From CBDCZI01 sp965224495 (GTDB lineage: Bacteria > Bacteroidota > Bacteroidia > Cytophagales > JAAEPT01): DNA of 64,000 nucleotides. Location: assembly GCA_965224495.1 (NCBI GenBank), contig CBDCZI010000011.1:198438-262437 (forward strand), in the 5' to 3' direction. Both the position numbers and the translations under genes were made by a program. Shown piece by piece: positions 27,891 through 36,242 of the stretch; the stretch's first letter is position 1; the number at the start of each line of letters is the position of its first letter. The notes under the pieces are model-generated. The model was given only the letters and a program-made list of their open reading frames with translations, was not told the origin of the DNA and made no database searches.

Positions 27891-29981
27891 ATGAAGAACT
27901 TTATCTCTTCTGCCCTCTTTTTGATTTTGTCGTTTGTGGTGATTGCACAAGACGAAAAAGAAAAGTCATACCAAGCATCGAAAATCGAAACGTCTTCGCT
28001 AAATAGTCAGCGTCAAGAAAATTTTCATTTTGACTTCCCTTATTTACACGATAAAACAAAATACTACAACAAAAAAGAGTTGCAACGGATAACTAAACTG
28101 TCTAAAAACAAGAACAATATTGAGCTGATTCCTTTGTTAGAAAAATACATTTCTAATTTTAGAATCGTTAATTTTTCGGAAGACACCGATTTGCTTTGGA
28201 AATTGGCACAATTGTACGAGATACACGACCAAATAGAGAAAGCAAAAAGTACTTACCGCTTGGTATTGAAGCATCATCGAAAAGATAAAATTCATGAAAT
28301 ACAACAGTTTTTCAAAATAAGTGAGCATTACGACGAATTGACCGAGTTGGAGCGTCATTATTTTGTTCCTCTCGATTATTATTACGAGTTGTTGGAATAC
28401 AGAAAAAAGATTGACACCCTTACTCCTCCCAAAAGTGTTTTGATAAACATGGGCGAAGAGGTCAATGAGGATGATATTCCCGATTATGCGCCTTCTATCA
28501 ATTCAAATGACGAATTAATTATTTTCACCAAACGAACACTGGACACCAAAGGGCTTGGGGTCAACAAAACCTACAATGAAAATATCTATTACAGTAGAAA
28601 AGTAGATGGCTGGTGGGAAATAGCTAAACCTTTCCCAAAACCGATTAAATCGCTCTGTAACGAAGGTTCGGCAACTTTAACTGCTGATGGTAAAACCTTA
28701 TTTTTCACACGTTGTATCGTACCTGAATACAGTTTTGACTGTGCCGATTGTATCGGTGATTGTGATATTTATATTGCCACAATGGGCGAAGATAGTACAT
28801 GGAATCGCCCACAAAACTTGGGGACAAATATCAATACGGTGACTTGGGAATCGCAACCTTCACTTTCCAAATCTGAAGACACGCTGTATTTCGTTTCTGA
28901 CCGTCGAGAAGGAGGTTTTGGAATGACTGATATTTACTATACTTATAAAGACAAGCAAGGAAAATGGGTTTCGGCTATCAATATGGGTCCAATAATTAAC
29001 ACCAGAGGAAGTGAGTTTTCTCCTTATTTTTCTGATGACGTTTTCTATTTTGCTTCTAATGGACAGATTTTGAATTTGGAAGAGGTCAACTCACAACAAC
29101 GCCCGACAAAAACGCTTGATATTTACAAAGCCTACCCCAACAAAAAGCATTGGGACGAACCTATAAATGTCGGTCCACTCATCAATGGCTCGGGAAATGA
29201 GTATTATTTTACCATGGACGTTTCTGCCAAAAATCTCTATTATGCAAAAACCGAAGAACACGCAAAAAACAATCTTTACACCGATTTATTTTCGTTCCCT
29301 GTGCCCATGGAGGCTCAACCTGATGCCACTACCCTACTTTCAGGGACGTTGACAGACGAAGAAACTGGTAATCCTTACCAAGGAATTGTTTCGGTTATTG
29401 ATTTGGAAAACGGCATCGAAGTTGCTCCGAGAGAAGTTCGAAAAGATGGTTCGTACGAATTTGATTTGGTTGACCATAACCGTTATTTATTAGTGATTCA
29501 AGGTGACGATTTCTTTAGAATAGAGAAGTTATTTGAGCTTGATGGCGATACCACAATAAATGTCAAGGCTACTTCTATTAGTAACCGAAAATTGAGTTTT
29601 TCTTCTATCGAATTTGAACGAGGAAAGGCTGATATTTTAACAGAAATGGAAGAAGATCTTTGGGATGTTATCAATTTCATGGTTGATAATCCTACTTTTG
29701 ACTTAACAATTGGCGGTCATACAGACACGCACGGTGACCCGCAAGACAACCTCAATCTTTCTCAATCACGTGCCAACTCTATTAAGGAATTCTTAATAGA
29801 GAATGGTCAGATAGATGACACACGTATTATGGCTATCGGTTATGGAGCAACCAAACCAATAAAAAGCCCCGAACTTACCGACGAAGATAAACGCATCAAC
29901 CGTCGTGTAGAGTTCAATATTGCACGTACCACTCGTCCCGAAGACCACAAAGGACCTTATGATTACGAGGATACAAAATAG
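27891..29981 (+). CDS. OmpA-family envelope protein with TPR, PD40 propeller and CRD (PorE-like)
   Basis: 696 residues. Order: signal peptide (1-19, ending VVIAQ); helical TPR-like region (about 35-165); PD40/WD40-like propeller (about 195-470, with SDRREGGFGMTDIYY and similar blades); carboxypeptidase-regulatory-like fold (about 485-555, LSGTLTDEETGNPYQG); OmpA C-terminal domain (about 570-690, GGHTDTHGDPQDNLNLSQSRA). This is the layout of PorE, which fastens the type IX secretion machine to peptidoglycan. Flavobacteria hold several paralogues with the same layout, and this one lacks the lipobox cysteine of P. gingivalis PorE, so I call it PorE-like. Some other OmpA-family role is possible. 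Confidence 0.85.
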   Translation: MKNFISSALFLILSFVVIAQDEKEKSYQASKIETSSLNSQRQENFHFDFPYLHDKTKYYNKKELQRITKLSKNKNNIELIPLLEKYISNFRIVNFSEDTDLLWKLAQLYEIHDQIEKAKSTYRLVLKHHRKDKIHEIQQFFKISEHYDELTELERHYFVPLDYYYELLEYRKKIDTLTPPKSVLINMGEEVNEDDIPDYAPSINSNDELIIFTKRTLDTKGLGVNKTYNENIYYSRKVDGWWEIAKPFPKPIKSLCNEGSATLTADGKTLFFTRCIVPEYSFDCADCIGDCDIYIATMGEDSTWNRPQNLGTNINTVTWESQPSLSKSEDTLYFVSDRREGGFGMTDIYYTYKDKQGKWVSAINMGPIINTRGSEFSPYFSDDVFYFASNGQILNLEEVNSQQRPTKTLDIYKAYPNKKHWDEPINVGPLINGSGNEYYFTMDVSAKNLYYAKTEEHAKNNLYTDLFSFPVPMEAQPDATTLLSGTLTDEETGNPYQGIVSVIDLENGIEVAPREVRKDGSYEFDLVDHNRYLLVIQGDDFFRIEKLFELDGDTTINVKATSISNRKLSFSSIEFERGKADILTEMEEDLWDVINFMVDNPTFDLTIGGHTDTHGDPQDNLNLSQSRANSIKEFLIENGQIDDTRIMAIGYGATKPIKSPELTDEDKRINRRVEFNIARTTRPEDHKGPYDYEDTK

Positions 29982-30159
29982 GTTAAATGGCGGAGTTTGT
30001 ATTTCGTTTTGAATAATTTAGAAACTTAACTACCACTTTTTCTAAAAAAAATCTGTTTTTTGGAGACCTTTTCTTTTTCTATTACACTCATCTATAAACA
30101 ACAACAATTTTACTCTTGTTTGTTGGGTCAATCACTAATTAACCATTTAATTTTATAGC

Positions 30160-30390
30160 ATGACAGACGAAAAGATAATAAGCCTACTCTCTAATAATAA
30201 AGAGCACAAAGCCTTACGGTATTTGTACACTTACCAACACGCTGTAATTTCCTATGTAAAAAGCAACAACGGTAATAAATTACTTCGTCAACATTGTAAA
30301 AAAATAAGGCTTAATCAGATTAGGAGAGATATTCGTTTCGATAAACTGCTTTTTAAAGAAACAATAAGAGCAAAAAAAACACCTATTTAA
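30160..30390 (+). pseudogene. Possible remnant of an ECF sigma factor N-terminus
   Basis: 76 codons. The first 40 residues (MTDEKIISLLSNNKEHKALRYLY.., YVKSNNGN) resemble the start of Bacteroidota sigma-70 ECF factors, where region 2 then continues with EDAKDIFQ-type sequence. Here the similarity stops after NNGN and the remainder is basic and unlike region 2; no region 4 follows in any frame. It may be a decayed sigma gene or an unrelated small protein. An AT-rich leader with no clear promoter precedes it. Confidence 0.35.
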
Positions 30391-30688
30391 GGACAATTGA
30401 TCAAGTGATTAGAAAAGTAATATTCCCCTGTTCAAGCGTATCAACAATAGAGGAGGAATTAATTGAGAAGTAGCTATTGTCTTACACACACACCTAAACC
30501 GCAATAAACCAATCATTTAATAAACACAATTGACTTGTACTATATAAGGAGTCGAACAAAGGTCTTTTTAGTGTTCAAAAAATCAATAAATTAAGAAGTG
30601 TGATTTGTTTTATTACTACAAGAATTTTATTAACTTGAAGAACTTTTGTAAAAAGGTGAATTTAAAATATTATTATATATAGTCAGAT
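30391..30688. other. Non-coding gap upstream of gltA
   Basis: No gene is visible. An AACTTTTG box (one mismatch to TAnnTTTG) at 30641-30648 may be the gltA -7 element, but no -33 TTG lies at the right distance. Confidence 0.4.
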
Positions 30689-31972
30689 ATGTCAGATAAA
30701 GCACAATTAATCTACGACGGTAAAACATACGATTTACCCGTAATTGAAGGAACTGAGAATGAAAAAGCAGTTGATATTTCTAAACTTCGTGGTCAAAGCG
30801 GACTTGTTACTATGGATCCAGGGTACAAAAACACTGGAGCAACAACAAGTGCAATCACGTATTTAGATGGTGAAAAAGGTATTCTTCAATACAGAGGTTA
30901 TTCAATCGAAGAATTAGCTGATAAAGCGAGTTTTATCGAAGTTGCTTATTTGTTGTTTTACGGTGAATTACCAACAGCTTCTCAATTAGAGAAATTTGAA
31001 GGTCGAGTGAAGAAACATTCAAATTTACCAGCAGGTGTTGAATCTATCATTGAAGGATTTCCTAAAACAGCTCATCCAATGGGTGTTTTATCTGCCGTTA
31101 CAAGTGCATTAACTGCCTTCTACCCTTCTTCTTTAGATCAAAAAGCGACAGAAGAAGAAATTGATACTGAAATGGTTCGTTTGTTTGCAAAACTACCTAC
31201 TATATCAGCTTGGATTTCAAGAAAATCAAAAGGTTTAGCAGTTACACAGCCTACTGATGGCGAGTTTTGTGGTAATTTCTTATCGTTAATGTTTAAAAAT
31301 GCTAACGAAGATTACACAATAGACCCTATTGTTGCTAAAGCATTAAATATCTTATTTATATTACACGCTGAGCACGAACAAAACTGTTCTACTTCTACAG
31401 TTAGAATTGTTGGTTCTTCTCACGCAAGTTTATACTCTTCAGTTTCTGCAGGTATCAGTGCTCTTTGGGGACCACTTCACGGTGGAGCAAACCAAGCGGT
31501 TATTGAAATGTTGGAAGCAATCAAAAATGACGGTGGAGATACTAAAAAATACTTAGCGAAAGCAAAAGATAAAAGTGATCCATTTAGATTGATGGGATTT
31601 GGACATAGAGTTTACAAAAACTTTGATCCACGTGCTACTATTATCAAAAAAGCAGCTGACGAAGTTTTAGAGGCTTTAGGTGTAAATGATCCTGTATTGG
31701 ATATTGCTAAAGGATTAGAGCAAGAAGCTTTAAATGACCCTTACTTCAAAGACAGAAACTTATACCCTAACGTAGATTTCTATTCAGGAATTATTTACAG
31801 AGCTTTAGGTTTAGATTCTTCATTCTTTACTGTATTGTTCGCTATCGGACGTGCTCCAGGATGGATTGCTCAATGGAAAGAATTAAAAGATAACAACGAA
31901 CCTATCGGTCGTCCAAGACAGATATTTACAGGATACACTTTACGTCCTTTCGTTGAAGTTGAAAAAAGATAA
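30689..31972 (+). CDS. gltA: Citrate synthase
   Basis: 427 residues, type II (hexameric) citrate synthase length. The catalytic His/Asp triad is visible: LHAEHEQNCSTST (about 230-242), GPLHGGANQAV (about 263-273) and the later MGFGHRVYKNFDPRA (about 308-322) with the arginine of the oxaloacetate site. It condenses oxaloacetate with acetyl-CoA at the entrance to the TCA cycle. A single-gene unit with its own leader and terminator. Confidence 0.97.
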   Translation: MSDKAQLIYDGKTYDLPVIEGTENEKAVDISKLRGQSGLVTMDPGYKNTGATTSAITYLDGEKGILQYRGYSIEELADKASFIEVAYLLFYGELPTASQLEKFEGRVKKHSNLPAGVESIIEGFPKTAHPMGVLSAVTSALTAFYPSSLDQKATEEEIDTEMVRLFAKLPTISAWISRKSKGLAVTQPTDGEFCGNFLSLMFKNANEDYTIDPIVAKALNILFILHAEHEQNCSTSTVRIVGSSHASLYSSVSAGISALWGPLHGGANQAVIEMLEAIKNDGGDTKKYLAKAKDKSDPFRLMGFGHRVYKNFDPRATIIKKAADEVLEALGVNDPVLDIAKGLEQEALNDPYFKDRNLYPNVDFYSGIIYRALGLDSSFFTVLFAIGRAPGWIAQWKELKDNNEPIGRPRQIFTGYTLRPFVEVEKR

Positions 31973-31992
31973 TTTGATTTTATCAAATACTA

Positions 31993-32023
31993 AAGCCTCT
32001 TGAATAATCAAGAGGCTTTTTTT
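31993..32023 (+). terminator. Terminator of gltA
   Basis: AAGCCTCTTGA pairs with TCAAGAGGCTT, followed by a T-run, 20 nt past the gltA stop. Confidence 0.92.
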
Positions 32024-32054
32024 ACACCTATTTTTTATTGCGTATTCTTAATTG

Positions 32055-32621
32055 ATGATAAAAACAAAAGCTATAGACTTACAAGATTGGGTTACTCTTT
32101 ATAGTGATGATCTCTACCGTTGGGCATTTCACAAAACAAGCAATAAAGAAACGGCACAAGACCTTGTACAAGACACTTTTTTATCCGCTTTTAAGTCTTT
32201 AGATAAATTTAAAGGTAATAGTCAGCCTAAAACGTGGTTATTTTCTATTATCAATAACAAAATAACAGATTACCACAGAAAGAAATTTAGACAATCTACA
32301 ACTGCTGAGTCTGCTTTAAACACAGAGAACACCGCTCGCTTTTTTGATGAGGCTGGTTCTTGGAAAACGACACACTCCCCTCTTAGTTGGCACAATATTG
32401 ATGACCACTTATTAGATAACAATGAATTTAATATCATTTTAAAAAAATGTATAGAAAACCTTCCACCCAATTGGGCATTTGCTATTCAAAATAAATACAT
32501 TGAAGACAGAGACAGTAAGGCCATCTGTCAGGATTTAGGTGTTACGACGTCTAATTATTGGCAAATCCTTCACCGAGCAAAACTCCAACTAAGAGATTGC
32601 CTTCAACATAATTGGTTCTAA
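32055..32621 (+). CDS. ECF-type RNA polymerase sigma-70 factor
   Basis: 188 residues from the ATG at 32055; a TTG one codon earlier is less likely. Region 2 (about 15-80) has YRWAFHKTSNKETAQDLVQDTFLSAF and PKTWLFSIINNKITDYHRK; region 4 (about 130-185) has CIENLPPNWAFAIQNKYIE and a helix-turn-helix ending in SNYWQILHRAKLQLRDCL. The linker is longer than usual for ECF factors (about 50 residues). The small zinc-finger protein that starts 2 nt after the stop is its likely anti-sigma factor. YceI and OB-fold genes follow on the same strand. Confidence 0.9.
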   Translation: MIKTKAIDLQDWVTLYSDDLYRWAFHKTSNKETAQDLVQDTFLSAFKSLDKFKGNSQPKTWLFSIINNKITDYHRKKFRQSTTAESALNTENTARFFDEAGSWKTTHSPLSWHNIDDHLLDNNEFNIILKKCIENLPPNWAFAIQNKYIEDRDSKAICQDLGVTTSNYWQILHRAKLQLRDCLQHNWF

Positions 32622-32623
32622 TA

Positions 32624-32881
32624 ATGAATAAACTAATGAACATATTGCTACTTTCTTGTCAAAAGGCAACTGAATTGTTAGAAAAGAAACTACACGTTAA
32701 ACTCTCTTTTTTAGAACGTTTACAAATGAAATTGCATATTGGTATGTGTGATGCTTGTAAAAGTTATGAAAAACAAAACATAGAGTTAGAAAGTCTTTTA
32801 AAGAACCAAAATAAAGAAATATTATCCGATATTTCCCTTTCTGATGAGTTTAAGGATACTCTAAAAGGTAAATTGAAGTAA
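32624..32881 (+). CDS. Small zinc-finger anti-sigma factor-like protein
   Basis: 85 residues from the ATG at 32624; a TTG start 4 codons upstream would overlap the sigma gene. It carries an HxxxCxxC pattern (HIGMCDACKSY, about 38-48), the zinc-binding mark of ZAS/zf-HC2 anti-sigma domains, after a helical N-terminus with one further cysteine. There is no membrane helix, so it would act in the cytoplasm. Position directly behind the sigma gene supports the role. Confidence 0.75.
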   Translation: MNKLMNILLLSCQKATELLEKKLHVKLSFLERLQMKLHIGMCDACKSYEKQNIELESLLKNQNKEILSDISLSDEFKDTLKGKLK

Positions 32882-33071
32882 TCCTATCACGTCTACCTTT
32901 TTCAGGCCTTTTTTTTAATAACCCGTCAGTTTTACATTGTTTTTTTAATCTATCATTCATCTGTAAAACAGCAAGTTACAAACTATTTGAAAAAACTTTC
33001 TTCTTTTCTTGTCAGGTTTTGTCGATACCAACGACTATTGCTATAAACAAAATCATTTAAAAAATAAGATT

Positions 33072-33617
33072 ATGAAAAAGACATTAATAACAATCGTATT
33101 AGCTTTTGCAACTGTATTTGCTTTTGCTCAAGAGAAAAAAGTAACTAAGACAGCTCACGTACAGTTTTACTCACACACAGCGTTGGAAGACATTACTTCA
33201 AGTAATTACAAGGTGACAAGTGCACTCACTCCTTCTACAGGTGTCTTTGTGTTTTCTGTACCTATGCAAAGTTTTGAACTTTCGCCATCAGTAAGACAAA
33301 AACATTTTAACAGTTCTAAGTTTTTAGACACAAAACAGTTTCCTAAAGCTAAATTTAAAGGACAAATTGTTGATTTAGCAGTAGTTGATTTCACTAAAGA
33401 TGGTGTCTATCCTGTTTCAGTTACTGGTAATTTAGAAATACACGGTGTAAAAAATACAGTTACAGAAAAAGGAACGGTTACAGTCAAAAATGGTAGCATT
33501 AGTGTAAAATCAATATTTCCTATTACATTGGGTGATTATGCTATATTCTTCACTAAAGGAAAACCATCAAAAAACATAGCAAAAACAGTAGAAGTAACTA
33601 TAGAGGCTACTTACTAA
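33072..33617 (+). CDS. YceI-family periplasmic lipid-binding-like protein
   Basis: 181 residues from the ATG at 33072; the frame stays open 21 codons further upstream, but the leader from 33072 is a clear signal peptide (MKKTLITIVLAFATVFAFAQ). The YceI core follows: HVQFYSHTALEDITSSN, FSVPMQSFELSPSVRQKHFNSSKFLDTKQFPKAKFKG, GNLEIHGVKN. YceI lipocalin-like proteins bind polyisoprenoids such as quinone tails in other bacteria. The ligand here is unknown. It probably belongs to the regulon of the neighbouring sigma factor. Confidence 0.9.
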   Translation: MKKTLITIVLAFATVFAFAQEKKVTKTAHVQFYSHTALEDITSSNYKVTSALTPSTGVFVFSVPMQSFELSPSVRQKHFNSSKFLDTKQFPKAKFKGQIVDLAVVDFTKDGVYPVSVTGNLEIHGVKNTVTEKGTVTVKNGSISVKSIFPITLGDYAIFFTKGKPSKNIAKTVEVTIEATY

Positions 33618-33626
33618 TTCTATTTC

Positions 33627-33650
33627 AAACGGATATTTGTCCGTTTTTTT
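33627..33650 (+). terminator. Terminator after the YceI gene
   Basis: AAACGGA (33628-33634) pairs with TCCGTTT, followed by a T-run. The short stem may be a partial terminator because the next gene follows 23 nt later on the same strand. Confidence 0.65.
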
Positions 33651-33672
33651 ATCATGTCTAAAATAAATTTAT

Positions 33673-34128
33673 ATGAAAAAGGTTCTTATAGGATTAGGTA
33701 TATTAGCAGTAATTGGTATCGGTATTGTTTCATTTATATTACTTGAACCACACCGTGACGTACAAAACACAAAGGCAGACGCAAGTATTGAATCCACGCA
33801 ATTAGTTGAGGAATACTTAAAAGACGCAACAGTAGCAAATAATAAATACTTAGCTGATGACGGACAATCAAAAATATTAATTATTTCTGGTCGTGTTCAT
33901 TCAATAGAAAAAGATGGTGCTGGTTTACCCGTTGTTTACTTAAAAACAAACAAGGCTAAAATGGGTGTTAATTGTACTTTTGTAGTAGAATCATCAGAAG
34001 AGGCTTCTACTTTAAAAGTAAATGATAAGGTCAAAATAAAAGGGGTTATTCGTTCCGGAGCGAGTTATGATGAAGATTTGGACTTGTACGAAGACGTTAT
34101 TGTAGAAAAATGTGCTTTGGTTAAATAG
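33673..34128 (+). CDS. Membrane-anchored OB-fold (tRNA_anti-like) protein
   Basis: 151 residues. One N-terminal membrane anchor (residues 4-26, ILAVIGIGIVSFILL) is followed by a helix and an OB-fold of the tRNA_anti-like type (about 60-148): ILIISGRVHSIEKD, VVYLKTN, VNDKVKIKGVIRSG, LYEDVIVEKCALV. The OB-fold is likely periplasmic; its ligand is unknown. Next to YceI, this pairing recurs, as far as I recall, in other Bacteroidota. Confidence 0.8.
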   Translation: MKKVLIGLGILAVIGIGIVSFILLEPHRDVQNTKADASIESTQLVEEYLKDATVANNKYLADDGQSKILIISGRVHSIEKDGAGLPVVYLKTNKAKMGVNCTFVVESSEEASTLKVNDKVKIKGVIRSGASYDEDLDLYEDVIVEKCALVK

Positions 34129-34137
34129 AGTTTAAAA

Positions 34138-34186
34138 CAAACAGTTGAAGGTTATAAAGAGTTAATTTTCAACTGTTCGTTTTTCT
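34138..34186 (+). terminator. Terminator of the YceI/OB-fold unit
   Basis: AACAGTTGAA (34140-34149) pairs perfectly with TTCAACTGTT (34168-34177), followed by a T-rich stretch. Confidence 0.85.
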
Positions 34187-34231
34187 TTTTATATTTAGTC
34201 AAATCATTTTAAATCCAGTTAAAAGAAACAG

Positions 34232-34876
34232 ATGAAAGGATATGCTATTGCTTTGGCTTGGCCTGAAACAAAATGTAAGCAATCAGGGGCTTGGTATGAC
34301 ACTTTGCTTTATTATTTAGGTATCAATACTGATGGTTACTATAAAGTAGGTCATTCTGCTGTTGTTTTAATTGATGCTGTTTCTGAAAAATGCTTCTATT
34401 ACGATTTTGGACGTTACCATGCTCCCACTACTTTTGGACGTGTAAGAAGTCAGCGTACTGATTTTGAATTAGCAATTAACACCCTTGCTATTATCTCTGA
34501 TGGTGAATTAATCAACCAAGAGGAGATTTTACAAGAATTATTAAACAACCCTGCAACTCACGGCACAGGGTATATCTGTGGTGCATCAACCCCTATTGAT
34601 TTTAATCAAGCAACACAATATGTAAGTAATTTACAAGCAAAAGAAATCATTCCTTACGGTCCTTTCATTCCCTCTGGCACCAATTGTTCTCGTTTTACAC
34701 GAAGTGCCATCGTTGCAGGAAAAGTGTCTTTTTCAGAAAAACTTTTTATGTATTTAGCACCTACAATTACACCAAAACCTATGTGGTTGTTACGTGTCTT
34801 GAAAGGTAAAACAAACGTACAATCTACAAATGAAGAGAACTGGTCGGTAAAACCCATCTTAGTTAATACGTTATGA
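34232..34876 (+). CDS. Unknown protein with a possible permuted papain-like His/Cys arrangement
   Basis: 214 residues, no signal peptide. Two conserved-looking spots stand out: GHSAVVLID near residue 46 and SGTNCSRFTRSAI near residue 151. A His first in a beta-strand and a Cys later at a helix start is the order seen in permuted NlpC/P60-like (YiiX, DUF4105) enzymes, so a cysteine peptidase or amidase-like fold is possible. It also holds ICGASTPIDF at about 111. The stop overlaps the next start by 4 nt (ATGA), so the two are translationally coupled. The function is an inference from motif order only. Confidence 0.6.
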   Translation: MKGYAIALAWPETKCKQSGAWYDTLLYYLGINTDGYYKVGHSAVVLIDAVSEKCFYYDFGRYHAPTTFGRVRSQRTDFELAINTLAIISDGELINQEEILQELLNNPATHGTGYICGASTPIDFNQATQYVSNLQAKEIIPYGPFIPSGTNCSRFTRSAIVAGKVSFSEKLFMYLAPTITPKPMWLLRVLKGKTNVQSTNEENWSVKPILVNTL

Positions 34877-35163
34877 TAAAGTTACCTAAAGTTTTACTTC
34901 AACCCAAATTACCTGTAAATTTACCATCAACAGCACAATGGTTAGCGGGTGAAGGTGCAGGGTCGTGGTTTGTTATCGAACAATCAATTGATTATGAAAT
35001 AAGTAGGTATTCTCCCGAAGGAAAATTAGAATGTAAAGGTCAATTTAAGGCTATTGACACATTTGAACTAAGTACTAGTTACAAAATAGCCTATCCCTCT
35101 CATTGTTTGAGAGTAACAGTTATTCAAAATAAGTTAAAGGTAACTTTTGAGAGAATAGAGTAG
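34873..35163 (+). CDS. Small partner of the preceding unknown gene
   Basis: 96 residues, not recognised. It contains AQWLAGEGAGSWFVIE (about 22-37) and ISRYSPEGKLECKGQF, beta-rich and without signal peptide. It overlaps the upstream gene by ATGA and ends 2 nt before the convergent fur gene. The overlap suggests a two-gene unit whose products act together; nothing else can be said. Confidence 0.65.
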   Translation: MIKLPKVLLQPKLPVNLPSTAQWLAGEGAGSWFVIEQSIDYEISRYSPEGKLECKGQFKAIDTFELSTSYKIAYPSHCLRVTVIQNKLKVTFERIE

Positions 35164-35165
35164 AT

Positions 35166-35638
35166 TTATTTTTTCGACTCCTTCTCTTCCGTACAACCAC
35201 AATGTCCGTAAAAGTATAGTGTATGTGTATCAATCTTTACACCTAAAACTTCTTCTGCTGATTCTTTTATTTTTTGCACACGTGGATCGCAAAATTCCAT
35301 AATCTTCCCGCAATCTTTACAAATCACGTGATCATGTTGTTTCCTTTTGTGTGATTTCTCATACAGTGAGATATTTTTACCAAACTGATGACGAATAACC
35401 AACCCACTATCTACCAATAAATCTAAGGTGTTATATACCGTAGCACGACTGACACGGTTAGTTTTTATTTTTCATATTAATATACAGCGACTCTACATCA
35501 AAATGCCCTCCTTTTAAGTAAATTTCCTCTAAAATAGCATAACGCTCAGGAGTTTTTCTTAACTGTTGGTCATTTAAGAACTGAGTAAACACCGCCTTTA
35601 TCTCTTCATATTCCGCTGCTGTACTTTGATCTGTCATA
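35166..35638 (-). pseudogene. Fur-family regulator with a +1 frameshift (probably sequencing error)
   Basis: Reading from the ATG at 35638 gives a Fur N-terminus with winged helix (QQLRKTPERYAILEEIY, GGHFDVESLYINMKN), then stops at about 35464. Removing one A from the run at 35462-35466 restores RVSRATVYNTLDLLVDSGLV and the metal-binding C-terminus HDHVICKDCGKIMEFCDP with CGC near the end, about 157 residues in all. Fur/PerR proteins are metal- or peroxide-sensing repressors. The intact ends and one-base change point to an error or recent mutation. It is divergent from the cytochrome gene. Confidence 0.85.
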
Positions 35639-35663
35639 ACTGTTAAGTTCGTGCTGTATTGTA

Positions 35664-35671
35664 CAAATATA
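35664..35671 (-). promoter_or_regulatory. Possible -7 box of fur
   Basis: On the minus strand this reads TATATTTG, a TAnnTTTG match, 26 nt before the fur ATG. The nearest TTTG upstream is only 14 nt away, so the spacing is poor. Confidence 0.4.
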
Positions 35672-35876
35672 CTAAAGAGAAATCACAAAATGCTGTTTTT
35701 GGTTTATTAAAATCCATTTATAAATGCTTAGTTTTACATAAAATAGTGACTGATCGTTGTTAACTAAAAATGATAACCAAAAAGAAACTAAACGATTTGT
35801 TTGCTAAACACAAAACTGTAAAGAGTTTGCTCAAGTCTTAAATTATACCGTTATTTGTTTAAACGACATAATATTT

Positions 35877-36242
35877 ATGAAACACTTATTTATATCACTT
35901 CTTATCCCCCTCTTCTTTTCTTGTGCATACAATACAGAAGAAGACCTTATTGTTACTATCTGTGACCCTCAAGAAGCCTCTTTTTCTAAAGATATTCACC
36001 CCATATTAAAAAATAGGTGTACAAAATGTCATGGAGGATCAACCCCTGAAGTAGGTCTAAACTACGAAACCTACGAAGGAGTACTTACTGTTATATCAGC
36101 AGGGAAACCTGAAAATAGTCCATTATACGGAGCTGTATCACATACTTTTGGACCTAAAATGCCTTTTCAAGAGACTCAATTAAGTGATTGCCAAATAGAA
36201 AAAATTAAAAACTGGATTTTAAACGGTGCGAAAAATGATTAA
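35877..36242 (+). CDS. Lipoprotein monohaem c-type cytochrome
   Basis: 121 residues. A short signal peptide ends in a lipobox (LFFSC, Cys at about 16). One haem-c motif, CTKCH, is at about residue 48-52 in KNRCTKCHGGSTPEVGL, and a candidate distal Met lies in GPKMPFQ near 101. The layout is that of single-haem membrane-anchored cytochromes of the planctomycete/PSCyt1-like kind. It is expected on the periplasmic face of a membrane as an electron carrier. The next gene starts 8 nt before its stop. Confidence 0.85.
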   Translation: MKHLFISLLIPLFFSCAYNTEEDLIVTICDPQEASFSKDIHPILKNRCTKCHGGSTPEVGLNYETYEGVLTVISAGKPENSPLYGAVSHTFGPKMPFQETQLSDCQIEKIKNWILNGAKND

